From B73-G16 sp964611295 (GTDB lineage: Bacteria; Desulfobacterota; B13-G15): DNA of 64,000 nucleotides. Positions 23,305 through 32,226 of this stretch are shown one piece after another. The stretch covers positions 10,287 to 74,286 of the forward strand of contig CAZSWV010000009.1 in the NCBI GenBank assembly GCA_964611295.1, given 5' to 3'. Numbering within the stretch: the stretch's first letter is position 1; each line of letters opens with the position of its first letter. Made by a program: the position numbers and the translations under genes. The notes under the pieces are model-generated. The model did no database searches. It was not told the origin of the DNA and saw only the letters and a list, made by a program, of their open reading frames with translations.

Positions 23305-24442
23305 CCTCTGGCCCTTTGAAGCCGTGAACGCTTTCAAATTGCTGCCATCCCAAATCGCTTACCGCAAGGATGCCCTTTGCCCTCAAGGTGAATTCATCTG
23401 GGTTGGAACAATGTCTTAAGGCCTCCTCAAAGGTTATCAAGCCATTCTTGTAAAGGTACATCAAAGACTGGTCAAAGGTCTGGGAACCATAGGCCACGTA
23501 ACCCTCAGCTATAGCCTTGGGGATCTCAAAGGTGCGGTCCTTGTCCAAGATGCACTCGCGGATCCTGGGCGTGTTTATGAGGATCTCCACTGCCGGTACC
23601 CTCCCCTTACCATCCGCACGCGGTAAGAGCCTCTGAGAGATTATGCCCTTTAGGACGTTGGCCAGTTGGACCCTTACTTGTCTCTGGTGGTGTGGAGGGT
23701 AAACGGATACTATCCGATTTATCGTTTCTGTGGCATTCAATGTGTGAAGAGTTGACAGGACCAGATGACCTGTTTCGGCTGCCAAAAGGGCGGTATTTAT
23801 GGTCTCATAGTCCCTCATCTCACCTACCATTATGACGTCGGGGTCTTGCCTCAAGGCCATCTTTAAGGCATCAAGGAAAGACGGCGTGTCCTGTCCCACC
23901 TCCCTTTGGCTTATTATGCTCAGGTGGTCCTTGTGAAGGTACTCGATGGGATCCTCAATGGTTATTATGTGGCAACGCCTGTGGTGGTTTATGTAATCTA
24001 TCATGGCGGCCAAGGTGGTCGACTTGCCGACACCAGCAGGACCGGTGACAAGGATCATCCCCCTCAGCTCTTGACATAGCCTCTCCAGAGGTCTGACAGG
24101 TAGGTTTAACTCCTCGAAGTTCCTTATCCTATGGGGTATAACCCTAAGGGCGATGGCCACTGTACCCCTCTGCTGGAAGACGTTGACACGGAAGCGGCCT
24201 ATCCCGGGGACGCTATAGGCCATGTCGATCTCATGGCGCTCCATGAACTGTTCCCGCTGTTTCTCGGCCATCATCTGGTAGGCAAGCCTGGCCACATCAG
24301 AAGGGCTGAGAACCGGATAATCCGTAAGGGGGATGAGCTCCCCGTCCCTCCGGAGAAAAGGGGGATGGCCTGCCTTAAGGTGTATGTCAGAGGCGTTCTC
24401 GTTTACGGCCCTGATGAGGAGGTCTTTAAGATCCAAGGGCAT
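23288..24442 (-). CDS. pilT: PilT-family type IV pilus retraction ATPase
   Basis: 384 residues. N-terminal ASDIHLKAGHPP is the PilT opening. Walker A is GPAGVGKST (about 133-141), the Asp box is ITIEDPIEYLH, Walker B is DPDVIMVGEMRDYET, and the His box is LSTLHTLNATETINRI. PilT ATPases depolymerise type IV pili and drive twitching. The C-terminal extension after residue 345 (NPDEFTLRAKGIL) is longer than in standard PilT. No other pilus genes are in the window. It overlaps recA by 17 bases. Confidence 0.9.
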   Translation of the reverse strand: MPLDLKDLLIRAVNENASDIHLKAGHPPFLRRDGELIPLTDYPVLSPSDVARLAYQMMAEKQREQFMERHEIDMAYSVPGIGRFRVNVFQQRGTVAIALRVIPHRIRNFEELNLPVRPLERLCQELRGMILVTGPAGVGKSTTLAAMIDYINHHRRCHIITIEDPIEYLHKDHLSIISQREVGQDTPSFLDALKMALRQDPDVIMVGEMRDYETINTALLAAETGHLVLSTLHTLNATETINRIVSVYPPHHQRQVRVQLANVLKGIISQRLLPRADGKGRVPAVEILINTPRIRECILDKDRTFEIPKAIAEGYVAYGSQTFDQSLMYLYKNGLITFEEALRHCSNPDEFTLRAKGILAVSDLGWQQFESVHGFKGPEDEEVE

Positions 24443-25436
24443 CTCCTCCCCTAAGCCCTAAGTGCTCCCTTATCCGTTTTTCTATTTCCTTTAGGAGCTC
24501 AGGGTTCTCCTTGAGGAAGTTACGCGCGTTCTCCTTGCCTTGTCCCAAACGTTTATCACCGAAAGAATACCAAGTCCCCGCCTTCTCTATGATCCCAAGT
24601 TCGGAGGCAAGCTCCAAGACCTCCCCTTCCTTGGATATCCCGCGTCCGTAAAGGATGTCGAACTCCGCCTCCTTGAAAGGCGGGGCTACCTTGTTCTTCA
24701 CCACCTTCACCTTGACCCTATGCCCTATAGTCTCCTCTCCCTCTTTTATAGGGGCTACCTTCCTTATGTCTATCCTCACCGAGGCGTAGAACTTCAAGGC
24801 ATTACCACCAGGGGTCGTTTCAGGGTTTCCAAAGGTTACGCCTATTTTGTGGCGTATCTGGTTGATGAATATGACTATGGCTTGGGACTTACTTATGGTG
24901 CCGGTAAGCTTCCTTAAGGCCTGAGACATGAGACGTGCCTGTAGCCCTATGAACTGATCGCCCATCTCTCCTTCGATTTCGGCCCTCGGCACAAGGGCAG
25001 CCACTGAGTCTATGACTATTACGTCCACAGCCCCACTCCTGACCAGGATGTCGGCTATCTCCAAGGCCTGTTCCCCTGTATCGGGTTGGGAAAGCAGAAG
25101 CTCGTCGACCTTCACTCCAAGGGCCTTAGCGTAGTTGACATCAAGGGCGTGCTCGGCATCTATGTAAGCCGCTACGCCTCCCTCCTTCTGGGCCTCAGCA
25201 ACTACATGTAATGCCAAAGTGGTCTTACCCGAGGCCTCTGGCCCAAAGATCTCCACTATCCTCCCCCTAGGAAGTCCACCTACCCCAAGCGCTAGGTCGA
25301 GTCCCAAAGAACCCGTGGAGATAGTCGGCACCTCCACCTTCATCCCCTCGCCCAAACGCATTATGGTCCCTTTGCCAAATTGCCTCTCTATCTGGGTCAA
25401 GGCCACTTCCAGTGCCTTTTGCTTTTCTACGTTCAT
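24426..25436 (-). CDS. recA: RecA recombinase
   Basis: 336 residues. Walker A is GPEASGKTTL (about 65-74), with YIDAEHALD, IDSVAALVPRAEIEG (Walker B) and the L2 loop NQIRHKIGVTFGNPETTPGG. It catalyses homologous strand exchange and activates LexA cleavage in species that have it. The start ATG overlaps the thpR stop. No LexA-type box is visible, and there is no room for a private promoter outside thpR. Confidence 0.97.
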   Translation of the reverse strand: MNVEKQKALEVALTQIERQFGKGTIMRLGEGMKVEVPTISTGSLGLDLALGVGGLPRGRIVEIFGPEASGKTTLALHVVAEAQKEGGVAAYIDAEHALDVNYAKALGVKVDELLLSQPDTGEQALEIADILVRSGAVDVIVIDSVAALVPRAEIEGEMGDQFIGLQARLMSQALRKLTGTISKSQAIVIFINQIRHKIGVTFGNPETTPGGNALKFYASVRIDIRKVAPIKEGEETIGHRVKVKVVKNKVAPPFKEAEFDILYGRGISKEGEVLELASELGIIEKAGTWYSFGDKRLGQGKENARNFLKENPELLKEIEKRIREHLGLRGGDALGS

Positions 25437-26002
25437 CTTTCCCCTCCTAAGGGGACAGCGTACAGGGGTGTGTACTCTGCCCCTTCCGGTTTCAAATCAC
25501 TTTTAAATAATATCACCTCCTCGACCAAAAGGGGACCGAAGTCGAGGTCGCTTCCTTCCTCGAGGAAGCTGAAGTCGCCCTTACCTTTGACCCTCCCTAA
25601 GGTGAGATGAGGGGAAAAAGGCCTGTCCTCACGAGGAAATCCCCATTTTTGGAGCGCCTTCTCCAGGGCATTGAATAACCCCTTGAGCTTCCCCTTCTCG
25701 TCCTTAACCCCTACCCATAGGACCCTCGGGTTTTTCGTGGAAGGAAAGGCACCTGTTCCCTTCACCCTCACCTCAAAGGGGGCAAACCCTGAAAGGGCCT
25801 TCCTCATGGCTTCCTTTATCCCCTCGAGCTTTTCCTCATGGACGTTTCCCAGGAATTTCAAAGTGATGTGCAGGCCTTCGGGTTTTACCCACCTAACCCC
25901 TTGGGCCTTTGCCTTCCAAGAAGCCTGTAAGACCTTCAACGATTCCTTCATCCCTTGGGGTATGGGAACGGCTATGAAGAGCCTAAGGACGTTGGCCTTC
26001 AT
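25433..26002 (-). CDS. thpR: RNA 2',3'-cyclic phosphodiesterase (2'-5' RNA ligase family)
   Basis: 189 residues of the 2H phosphoesterase fold. The two HxTx motifs are GLHITLKFLG (about 46-55) and PHLTLGRVKG (about 126-135). The start MKANVLRLFIAVPIP is typical. The family opens 2',3'-cyclic phosphates on RNA in vitro; its physiological substrate is not settled. It overlaps pssA upstream and recA downstream, so it is translationally coupled to both. Confidence 0.9.
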   Translation of the reverse strand: MKANVLRLFIAVPIPQGMKESLKVLQASWKAKAQGVRWVKPEGLHITLKFLGNVHEEKLEGIKEAMRKALSGFAPFEVRVKGTGAFPSTKNPRVLWVGVKDEKGKLKGLFNALEKALQKWGFPREDRPFSPHLTLGRVKGKGDFSFLEEGSDLDFGPLLVEEVILFKSDLKPEGAEYTPLYAVPLGGER

Positions 26003-26708
26003 ACCTTTTCTGCCTCCTTGTAGCCATCCCCAACTGTCTCAAGGGGCCATAGACCACATAGGCCCCAAATAGGGCAAAGAGCAATAGGTCCCTTTCAAAA
26101 AGGAAGAACACCAAAAGCAAAACAAAGGCTACCGCTCCGCGAAAATACCCCATCCCTAACAGGTTTCCCTTAAGGGAAGGATAGCGGAGGGAACTGACCA
26201 TTAGGAAACCCAAAAGGAAAACCAAAGCGGCAACCACATAAGGGTGAGGCGTTCCCCAGCCAAACCTCTGCCAGAGGAGGAAAAAAGAGGCAAGGAAACA
26301 TCCCGCTGACGGTATCGGCAGGCCTTCAAACTCCTTTAAGGTACCCCTGACGTTAAACCGCGCAAGCCGCAGGGCCCCACAGGCAACATAGAGGAACACC
26401 GCTACCCACCCCAGTTTTTGTCCCGTCAAGGCCCATGAGTAAAAGAGGAGGCTTGGCGCTATGCCAAAGGAAATCAAGTCTGCCAAGGAATCCAATTCCC
26501 TGCCAAAGGTAGAAGTAGACCGCGTGATCCTCGCCACCCTTCCGTCTATGGCGTCAAAAAGGGCGGCTATAAGGATGCTTATGGCAGCTTGCTTCAACCT
26601 CCCGTGGTAGAGCCAAAGCAGGGCTATTACGCCAAACAGGAGGTTCAAAAGGGTGAGGAGGTTGGGAAGGATGAGGTCGGCCCTCTTACTCTCCTTTCTT
26701 TTCTTCAT
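25983..26708 (-). CDS. pssA: CDP-diacylglycerol-serine O-phosphatidyltransferase
   Basis: About 241 residues from the ATG at 26708, with AGGGGG eight bases upstream; an in-frame ATG at 26729 lies further into psd. It is an integral membrane protein with several hydrophobic helices. The CDP-alcohol phosphatidyltransferase motif is intact as DG-x2-AR-x8-G-x3-D-x3-D (DGRVARITRSTSTFGREL, then D-SLA-D). It makes phosphatidylserine, which the neighbouring Psd decarboxylates to phosphatidylethanolamine. Confidence 0.93.
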   Translation of the reverse strand: MKKRKESKRADLILPNLLTLLNLLFGVIALLWLYHGRLKQAAISILIAALFDAIDGRVARITRSTSTFGRELDSLADLISFGIAPSLLFYSWALTGQKLGWVAVFLYVACGALRLARFNVRGTLKEFEGLPIPSAGCFLASFFLLWQRFGWGTPHPYVVAALVFLLGFLMVSSLRYPSLKGNLLGMGYFRGAVAFVLLLVFFLFERDLLLFALFGAYVVYGPLRQLGMATRRQKRYEGQRP

Positions 26709-27357
26709 CTTCAATTCCCCCTTTCGCATAATAGCCGATCACCGTTTCCCCCGCTTTAACCCTGTCACCGACTTTGACCAGCAGGGTTACGTCTTCTGGC
26801 AGGTACAAGTCCACCCTAGAGCCTAAGACTATAGCGCCAAAGGGATCCCCTCTCCTAAGGAACTGACCGGGCTTTGCCCAACAGAGGATCCTACGCGCCA
26901 AAACCCCGGCCACCTGTACAAGGACCCCCTCTAGCCCCCCCTCCCCTTTTAAGAACAAGAGGTTCCTCTGATTGCGGCGCGGGGCATCCTCTTGGAAGGC
27001 CGGTAGAAACTCACCCTTTATGAACCGTTGGTCCTCAACCTCTCCGTCAAAAGGAGCCCTGTTCACATGCACATCCCATAGGGACATAAAGACCGAAACC
27101 ACCTTCCCCTTCCTCCCACAGATGGGCCATAGGCCTTCCTCTGCCCTAAGTACCTTTCCGTCAGCAGGGGATATGATCAAACCCTCCCCCTGAGGGGGAG
27201 ACCTGCGGGGGTTCCTGAAGAAGTACCAGGAGAAAAGGGCAAGGCTGAAAAACAAAAAGGCTACCTCGGGTCTGACAAAGAAAAAGATGATCCCCCCTGC
27301 CCCCAAAGGCACTATAAACCACATCCCCTCCTTTATGGGCAAGAAGGGACCGAACAT
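26686..27357 (-). CDS. psd: phosphatidylserine decarboxylase (short type)
   Basis: 223 residues. Two N-terminal hydrophobic segments come first, then YFFRNPRR and the conserved ISPADGKV. FMSLWDVHVNRAP is the catalytic His block. The self-cleavage site is VLGSRVDLYLP, where the LGS serine becomes the pyruvoyl group. It converts phosphatidylserine to phosphatidylethanolamine in the inner membrane. It begins one base before the ilvC stop region; the linked order ilvC-psd-pssA is a known arrangement in deltaproteobacteria. Confidence 0.93.
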   Translation of the reverse strand: MFGPFLPIKEGMWFIVPLGAGGIIFFFVRPEVAFLFFSLALFSWYFFRNPRRSPPQGEGLIISPADGKVLRAEEGLWPICGRKGKVVSVFMSLWDVHVNRAPFDGEVEDQRFIKGEFLPAFQEDAPRRNQRNLLFLKGEGGLEGVLVQVAGVLARRILCWAKPGQFLRRGDPFGAIVLGSRVDLYLPEDVTLLVKVGDRVKAGETVIGYYAKGGIEDEEKKGE

Positions 27358-28356
27358 CTATTTGGGTTCCTTGATCCAGCTCATCATGGACCTGAGCCTT
27401 CTTCCCACCTCCTCTATGGGATGGGAGGCCTGCTGTTTCCTTAAGGCGTTAAACACCGGCCTTCCTGCCATGTTTTCCAGGATCCACTCCCTTGCAAAGG
27501 TCCCATCCTGTATCTCCTTGAGGATCTCCTTCATGGTCTGGCGCACCCTTTGGTCGATAACCCGTGGGCCTCTGGTCATATCGCCGTATTCTGCCGTATC
27601 GCTAATGGAATAGCGCATATAGCTTATGCCCCCCTCGTATATGAGGTCCACGATGAGCTTCAACTCGTGGAGGCACTCAAAGTAAGCAACCTCAGGCTGA
27701 TAGCCTGCCTCTACAAGGGTATCAAAGGCTGCCCTTATGAGCTCGGTAAGCCCTCCACATAGGACCACTTGTTCCCCGAAGAGATCCGTCTCGGTCTCCT
27801 CCTTAAAGGTGGTCTCTATGACCCCTGCCCTCGTAGCCCCTATCCCTTTTGCATAGGCCAAGGCTAGTTCTTTGGCCTTGCCCGAGGCATCTTGGTGCAC
27901 AGCCAAAAGGGCAGGGACGCCTTTGCCTTCTTCAAATTGCCTTCTGACTAAATGCCCCGGTCCCTTTGGAGCCACCATCACCACGTCCACATAGGGCGGA
28001 GGGACTATTTGGCTGTAATGGATGTTAAAACCATGGGAGAAACCAAGCACATGCCCCTCCTTGAGGTAGGGTCTTATGGACTTCTCATAAACAAGGGGCT
28101 GAAGTTGGTCAGGTACGAGGACCTGGATGTAATCACTCGCCCTTACGGCCTCATCAGCACTTACAGGCTGGAATCCGTGGGACTTAGCGAGTTCATAGTT
28201 GGGGGTCCCGGGTAGTTCAGCCACTATCACTTCCAGCCCGCTGTCCCTTAAGTTCTGAGCCTGGGCATGCCCTTGGCTACCATAGCCTATGACGGCGATC
28301 TTCTTCCCCTTTAAGGGTTCAAGGTCTACGTCTCGGTCGTAATATATCTTGGCCAT
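27358..28356 (-). CDS. ilvC: ketol-acid reductoisomerase (class I)
   Basis: 332 residues, short class I length. The NADPH-binding loop is GYGSQGHAQAQNLRDSG (about 24-40). VMVAPKGPGHLVRRQFEEG and the metal-site block ETDLFGEQVVLCGG (Asp/Glu ligands) are present, with the C-terminal helix pair typical of class I. It makes dihydroxy acids for valine and isoleucine synthesis. It starts three bases after ilvN. Confidence 0.97.
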   Translation of the reverse strand: MAKIYYDRDVDLEPLKGKKIAVIGYGSQGHAQAQNLRDSGLEVIVAELPGTPNYELAKSHGFQPVSADEAVRASDYIQVLVPDQLQPLVYEKSIRPYLKEGHVLGFSHGFNIHYSQIVPPPYVDVVMVAPKGPGHLVRRQFEEGKGVPALLAVHQDASGKAKELALAYAKGIGATRAGVIETTFKEETETDLFGEQVVLCGGLTELIRAAFDTLVEAGYQPEVAYFECLHELKLIVDLIYEGGISYMRYSISDTAEYGDMTRGPRVIDQRVRQTMKEILKEIQDGTFAREWILENMAGRPVFNALRKQQASHPIEEVGRRLRSMMSWIKEPK

Positions 28357-28359
28357 CTC

Positions 28360-28833
28360 TCACCCCCTGAGCATAGCTACTACGCCCGTACGGGCGATCT
28401 CTTTTATCCCCATGGGTTTTATCAGCTCAAGGAAAGCCTCTATCTTTTCTTGATCGCCGGTCATCTCAATGGTGTAGGTCTTCGGGCTGACGTCCACGAT
28501 CTTCCCCCTGAAGATCTCCACCATCCTCAGGATCTCGGCCCTGTTTTCTGGCTTTGCGTTAACCTTCACAAGCACCAATTCCCTCTCCACGTGGGGCTTG
28601 TCGGCCATTTCTATCACTTTTATCACTGGTATGAGCTTGTTGAGTTGCTTGGTGATCTGCTCGAGGATCCTCTCGTCCCCTTCTGTGACTATGGTCATTA
28701 TGGAGAGGGAAGGGTCAAGGGTTTCAGCCACGTTCAGGCTCTTTATATTGAACCCACGAGCACTGAAAAGCCCTGCTACCCTTGCCAAAACCCCAAATTG
28801 GTTCTCCACCAAAACGCTCAACACCTGCCGCAT
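28360..28833 (-). CDS. ilvN: acetolactate synthase small regulatory subunit
   Basis: 157 residues. The N-terminal ACT domain opens RQVLSVLVENQFGVLARVAGLFSARGFNI, the usual valine-binding fold, and the C-terminal domain activates IlvB. It mediates feedback inhibition by valine. It lies between ilvB and ilvC with gaps of 15 and three bases. Confidence 0.95.
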   Translation of the reverse strand: MRQVLSVLVENQFGVLARVAGLFSARGFNIKSLNVAETLDPSLSIMTIVTEGDERILEQITKQLNKLIPVIKVIEMADKPHVERELVLVKVNAKPENRAEILRMVEIFRGKIVDVSPKTYTIEMTGDQEKIEAFLELIKPMGIKEIARTGVVAMLRG

Positions 28834-28848
28834 CCCTCTTTACCCCCT

Positions 28849-30561
28849 CTATAAGAGGATCATGTTGGTCAGTGGTTCCCCTGCCGGTACTATCGGATAG
28901 ACGTTTTCCTCTTGTTCGACCCAGAAGTCCATTAGGACCGGTTTCGGGATCTTTAAAGCCTCCCTTATGACCGGTTCCACCTCTTCGGGCCTTGTCGCCC
29001 TCAGCCCTACTGCACCGTAAGCCTCAGCAAGCTTCACGAAATCGGGGTTCCATTCCCAAAGCCTTGAACCATAGTAGACCTTGTTATGGAAAAGTTCCTG
29101 CCACTGTCTCACCATGCCGAGGTAGCCGTTATTGAGGATGGCCACCTTGACCGGTAGGTTGTGTTGGACCGCCGTGGCAAGTTCTTGGATATTCATCTGG
29201 ATGCTCCCATCCCCAGCTATGTCTATTACAAGCCTGTCCGGAAAGGCCACTTGGGCCCCTATGGCCGCAGGAAAACCATAACCCATGGTCCCTAAGCCTC
29301 CGGAAGTCAAGAAGGTCCGGGGCTTGTTCACCTTGAAGTACTGGGCCGCCCACATCTGGTTTTGTCCCACCTCAGTGGTGATTATGGCCTCACCGCCTGT
29401 AAGCTCGTAAAGCTTTTGTATAACGAACTGGGGCTTTATGCGGTCCGAAGGACGGCTGTTGTAACCCCTCAGGAACTCCTCGTGTTGTTTTTTCCAGATC
29501 TCTATCTGTTGGTGCCACTCAGACAACCTCTGCCTATACTCACGTAAGTTCTGTCCGCTCTTCTCTATCACCTCCAGTAACCTTCGCAGCACGCGCTTGC
29601 AATCACCAACGATGGGGATGTCCACATGGACGTTTTTCTTTATGCTGGTAGGGTCTATATCTATATGGATCTTCTTCGACTTCGGCGAAAAGGCCTCCAC
29701 CTTCCCCGTGACCCTGTCGTCAAACCTCGCCCCTACGGCTATGAGGACATCGCACTCCATAACGGCCATGTTCGCCTGATAGGTCCCATGCATACCCAAC
29801 ATGCCTAAGAACAGGGGATGCACACCTGGGAACCCTCCAAGGCCCATCAGGGTGGTAGTAACGGGTATATCCAAGAGCTCTGCTAAGCGTATCAACTCCT
29901 CAGAGGCCCCTGAGATGACCACCCCACCGCCTGCATATATCACAGGCTGTCTAGCCTTGAGGATAAGGCTTGCAGCCCTTTGGATCTGCAACATATGACC
30001 TTCAAGGGTAGGCTTATAGCCACGGACCTCCACCTTCTCAGGGTAGTGAAACTCGGTTTCAGCGGTGAGGACGTTCTTCGGTAGGTCCACCAAAACAGGA
30101 CCAGGCCTCCCCGTGGAGGCGATGTAAAAGGCCTCCCTTACGATCCTGGCCAAGTCCTTTACGTCCGTCACCAAGTAGTTGTGTTTGGTACAAGGGCGGG
30201 TTATCCCGACGATGTCTGCTTCCTGAAAGGCATCGTTGCCTATAAGATGCACGGGCACCTGCCCTGTAAAGACCACAAGGGGCACTGAGTCCATATAGGC
30301 CGTAGCTATCCCTGTTACGGTATTTGTAGCCCCAGGCCCAGAGGTAACAAGGCATACGCCTACCTTGCCGCTTGCCCGGGCATAGCCATCTGCAGCATGC
30401 ACCGCACCTTGTTCATGTCTTACCAAGATGAACTTGAAGTCCCACTTTGACATCTCCTCAAGCAAGGGCAAGATGGCCCCGCCCGGGTAACCGAATATGA
30501 CCTCTACCCCTTCCCTTTTCAAACACTCGAGCAATATCTGAGCACCGGTGCGCTTCTTCAT
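28849..30561 (-). CDS. ilvB: acetolactate synthase large subunit
   Basis: 570 residues from the ATG at 30561 (MKKRTGAQILLECLK). An in-frame upstream start at 30597 would lie inside the promoter's -10 region and is not used. The thiamine-pyrophosphate blocks are FGYPGGAILPL with the catalytic Glu in VRHEQGAVHAADGYAR, and the metal motif GDGSIQMNIQEL...NLPVKVAILNN. It condenses pyruvate units to acetolactate. It is the first gene of the operon. Confidence 0.97.
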   Translation of the reverse strand: MKKRTGAQILLECLKREGVEVIFGYPGGAILPLLEEMSKWDFKFILVRHEQGAVHAADGYARASGKVGVCLVTSGPGATNTVTGIATAYMDSVPLVVFTGQVPVHLIGNDAFQEADIVGITRPCTKHNYLVTDVKDLARIVREAFYIASTGRPGPVLVDLPKNVLTAETEFHYPEKVEVRGYKPTLEGHMLQIQRAASLILKARQPVIYAGGGVVISGASEELIRLAELLDIPVTTTLMGLGGFPGVHPLFLGMLGMHGTYQANMAVMECDVLIAVGARFDDRVTGKVEAFSPKSKKIHIDIDPTSIKKNVHVDIPIVGDCKRVLRRLLEVIEKSGQNLREYRQRLSEWHQQIEIWKKQHEEFLRGYNSRPSDRIKPQFVIQKLYELTGGEAIITTEVGQNQMWAAQYFKVNKPRTFLTSGGLGTMGYGFPAAIGAQVAFPDRLVIDIAGDGSIQMNIQELATAVQHNLPVKVAILNNGYLGMVRQWQELFHNKVYYGSRLWEWNPDFVKLAEAYGAVGLRATRPEEVEPVIREALKIPKPVLMDFWVEQEENVYPIVPAGEPLTNMILL

Positions 30562-30586
30562 GCCTTGAACCCTTGAATTTAGCCTA

Positions 30587-30616
30587 AATATTGTCACCCC
30601 AGTTGCCGCTTGTCAA
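30587..30616 (-). promoter_or_regulatory. promoter of the ilvB operon
   Basis: A perfect TTGACA (complement of 30611-30616), an 18-base spacer and AATATT (complement of 30587-30592). Transcription would start near 30580, leaving a leader of only about 20 bases, so there is no space for a leader-peptide attenuator or T-box before ilvB. Confidence 0.6.
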
Positions 30617-30638
30617 TAAAAGCGAAAGGCCTCACAAT
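30610..30638 (+). promoter_or_regulatory. promoter of the LOG-family gene, overlapping the ilvB -35 box
   Basis: TTGTCA at 30610-30615, a 17-base spacer and CACAAT at 30633-30638. The -35 hexamer shares five bases with the ilvB -35 on the other strand, so the two polymerases would compete for the site. Confidence 0.5.
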
Positions 30639-30665
30639 TTTGGAGTCTGTAAAAAGGAGGAGAAC

Positions 30666-31343
30666 ATGAGAAGGAAGGAGAGGGCTTATTATAGCGACTA
30701 CCTAAGCCTAAAGGAGTCCTGGCGCCTGTTCCGCATAATAGCCGAATTTGTAGAAGGCTTTGAGGCCCTATTCAAGGTAGAACCAGCGGTCAGCATCTTC
30801 GGTTCCTCCAGGATAAAGGAAGATTCACCCCTGTACCACAAGGCTTACGAACTGGCAAAAGCCTTGGTAAAGGAGGGATACAGCATAATAACCGGGGGTG
30901 GACCTGGTATCATGGAGGCGGCCAACAAAGGGGCCTCTGAAGCCGGTGGTAAATCGGTAGGCCTGAACATAGACCTACCGACAGAGCAACCCGCAAACCC
31001 CTTTGCAAACGTAAGGCTGAGTTTTCGCCACTTCTTCGTGAGGAAAGTGATGTTCACCAAACACTCTGTGGCCTTTGTCTTTTTCCCCGGAGGATATGGG
31101 ACCCTTGATGAATTGTTTGAGATCCTTACCCTTATCCAGACAAGGAAGACACGCCGTGTCCCCTTGATACTTATGGACAGGACGTATTGGAAAGGGCTCC
31201 TCTCGTGGCTGAAGGAGCCGGTCTTGTCCTCAGGTTGTATCAGCCCCGAGGACCTAGAACTACTTTATGTCTGCGACGAACCCGAAGAAGCCATTAGGTG
31301 CATAAGAACCTTGCGGCAGAGAGGAGACCTACGAGCTCGGTGA
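30666..31343 (+). CDS. LOG-family (lysine decarboxylase-like) nucleotide phosphoribohydrolase
   Basis: 225 residues from the ATG at 30666, preceded by AAAAGGAGGAG; the frame extends back to 30591 through the promoter. SIFGSSRIKEDSP, GGGPGIMEAANKGA and the defining FFPGGYGTLDELFE (PGGxGTxxE) motif are present. LOG proteins release cytokinin-like bases from nucleoside 5'-monophosphates; bacterial roles are mostly in nucleotide turnover. The last 50 bases overlap the 3' end of the Nudix gene on the opposite strand. Confidence 0.88.
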   Translation: MRRKERAYYSDYLSLKESWRLFRIIAEFVEGFEALFKVEPAVSIFGSSRIKEDSPLYHKAYELAKALVKEGYSIITGGGPGIMEAANKGASEAGGKSVGLNIDLPTEQPANPFANVRLSFRHFFVRKVMFTKHSVAFVFFPGGYGTLDELFEILTLIQTRKTRRVPLILMDRTYWKGLLSWLKEPVLSSGCISPEDLELLYVCDEPEEAIRCIRTLRQRGDLRAR

Positions 31344-31866
31344 GGATCTTTGCCGTCGCCCCCCAGACCGTATGACCCTGTACTTGGTAAAAGAGGGTCT
31401 CTTGACCACGGTAAAGCCTTCGTTCTGCCTTGTGTTCTTTGAAGGCACAAAGGGGTACAAGTAACACCTCTTCTACCTCTTCGTTTGGGCGAAAGGGATA
31501 AGGGTAAGGGATAACCCCAACGAAAGGGGAGACGAGGAAACGGGTGGTCGTCACCACATCGTTAAGCCTCCCTACTACTTGAACGTCTTTGGGATCAAGA
31601 CCTACTTCCTCATAGGCCTCCCTTAGGGCTGCCTCTTCTAAGCTATTGTCCCCTTCCTCACACCTCCCTCCTGGGAAAGAGACCTCCCCTGGGTGATGAG
31701 GAAGGTTTTTGGCCCTTTTGACCAAAAGGACGCTTAACCCTCCCTCTTTAATTAAAAGGGGCACAAGGACCGCAGCCTTTATAAGCCCACGTTGCATGGG
31801 CGTGGCCCAAGGCCCCCTTTGCGAAAGGAGCTCCTTTAACCTCTGGACCAAATCACGATAGTCCAT
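31294..31866 (-). CDS. Nudix hydrolase, CoA pyrophosphatase-like
   Basis: 190 residues. The Nudix box is intact: GGRCEEGDNSLEEA followed by ALREAYEEVGL. The preceding LPHHPGEVSFPGG is typical of the NudL/CoAse (UPF0035) branch, which cleaves coenzyme A to phosphopantetheine and ADP. It lies six bases after the bactofilin gene. Its last 16 residues and stop are coded antisense to the LOG gene. Confidence 0.85.
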   Translation of the reverse strand: MDYRDLVQRLKELLSQRGPWATPMQRGLIKAAVLVPLLIKEGGLSVLLVKRAKNLPHHPGEVSFPGGRCEEGDNSLEEAALREAYEEVGLDPKDVQVVGRLNDVVTTTRFLVSPFVGVIPYPYPFRPNEEVEEVLLVPLCAFKEHKAERRLYRGQETLFYQVQGHTVWGATAKILTELVGLLSAARFLCT

Positions 31867-31872
31867 GCCTTC

Positions 31873-32226
31873 CTACTGTTCAGCGCCTTCCAAGTCCATG
31901 AAACAGCGACCGTTGAACATCGCCCCTTCTTGGACTACTAGGACTGGAGTGAGGATATCGCCTTTCATCTTAGCCCCTGACCTGAGTTCTACCCTTTCGG
32001 AAGCCTTAACCTGTCCCACCACTTCCCCTTGGATCACAGCGGTGCCCACCTCTATCTGCCCCTCGATCCTTGCCCCTTCCTTGACTACGAGGAGATCAGG
32101 GGTCCTAATCTCCCCTTTGAATTGGCCCGCTATCATCACCGCCCCTCGGAAGTCAAGCCTCCCTTCAAAGGAAGTGCCTTCCCCCAAGTAGCTTTCAGGG
32201 GGTTTGAAGTCCTTTAGGCCTTTCAA
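31873..32226 (-). CDS. bactofilin
   Basis: 117 residues with the short beta-helical repeat of bactofilins (DUF583): regularly spaced hydrophobic/glycine turns such as GRLDFRGAVMIAGQFKGEI and GAKMKGDILTPVLVVQEGA. Bactofilins polymerise without nucleotide into cytoskeletal scaffolds and in some bacteria organise ParABS or cell-wall enzymes. The location just after parA-parB fits that role. Its ATG overlaps the parB stop by four bases. Confidence 0.92.
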   Translation of the reverse strand: MKGLKDFKPPESYLGEGTSFEGRLDFRGAVMIAGQFKGEIRTPDLLVVKEGARIEGQIEVGTAVIQGEVVGQVKASERVELRSGAKMKGDILTPVLVVQEGAMFNGRCFMDLEGAEQ

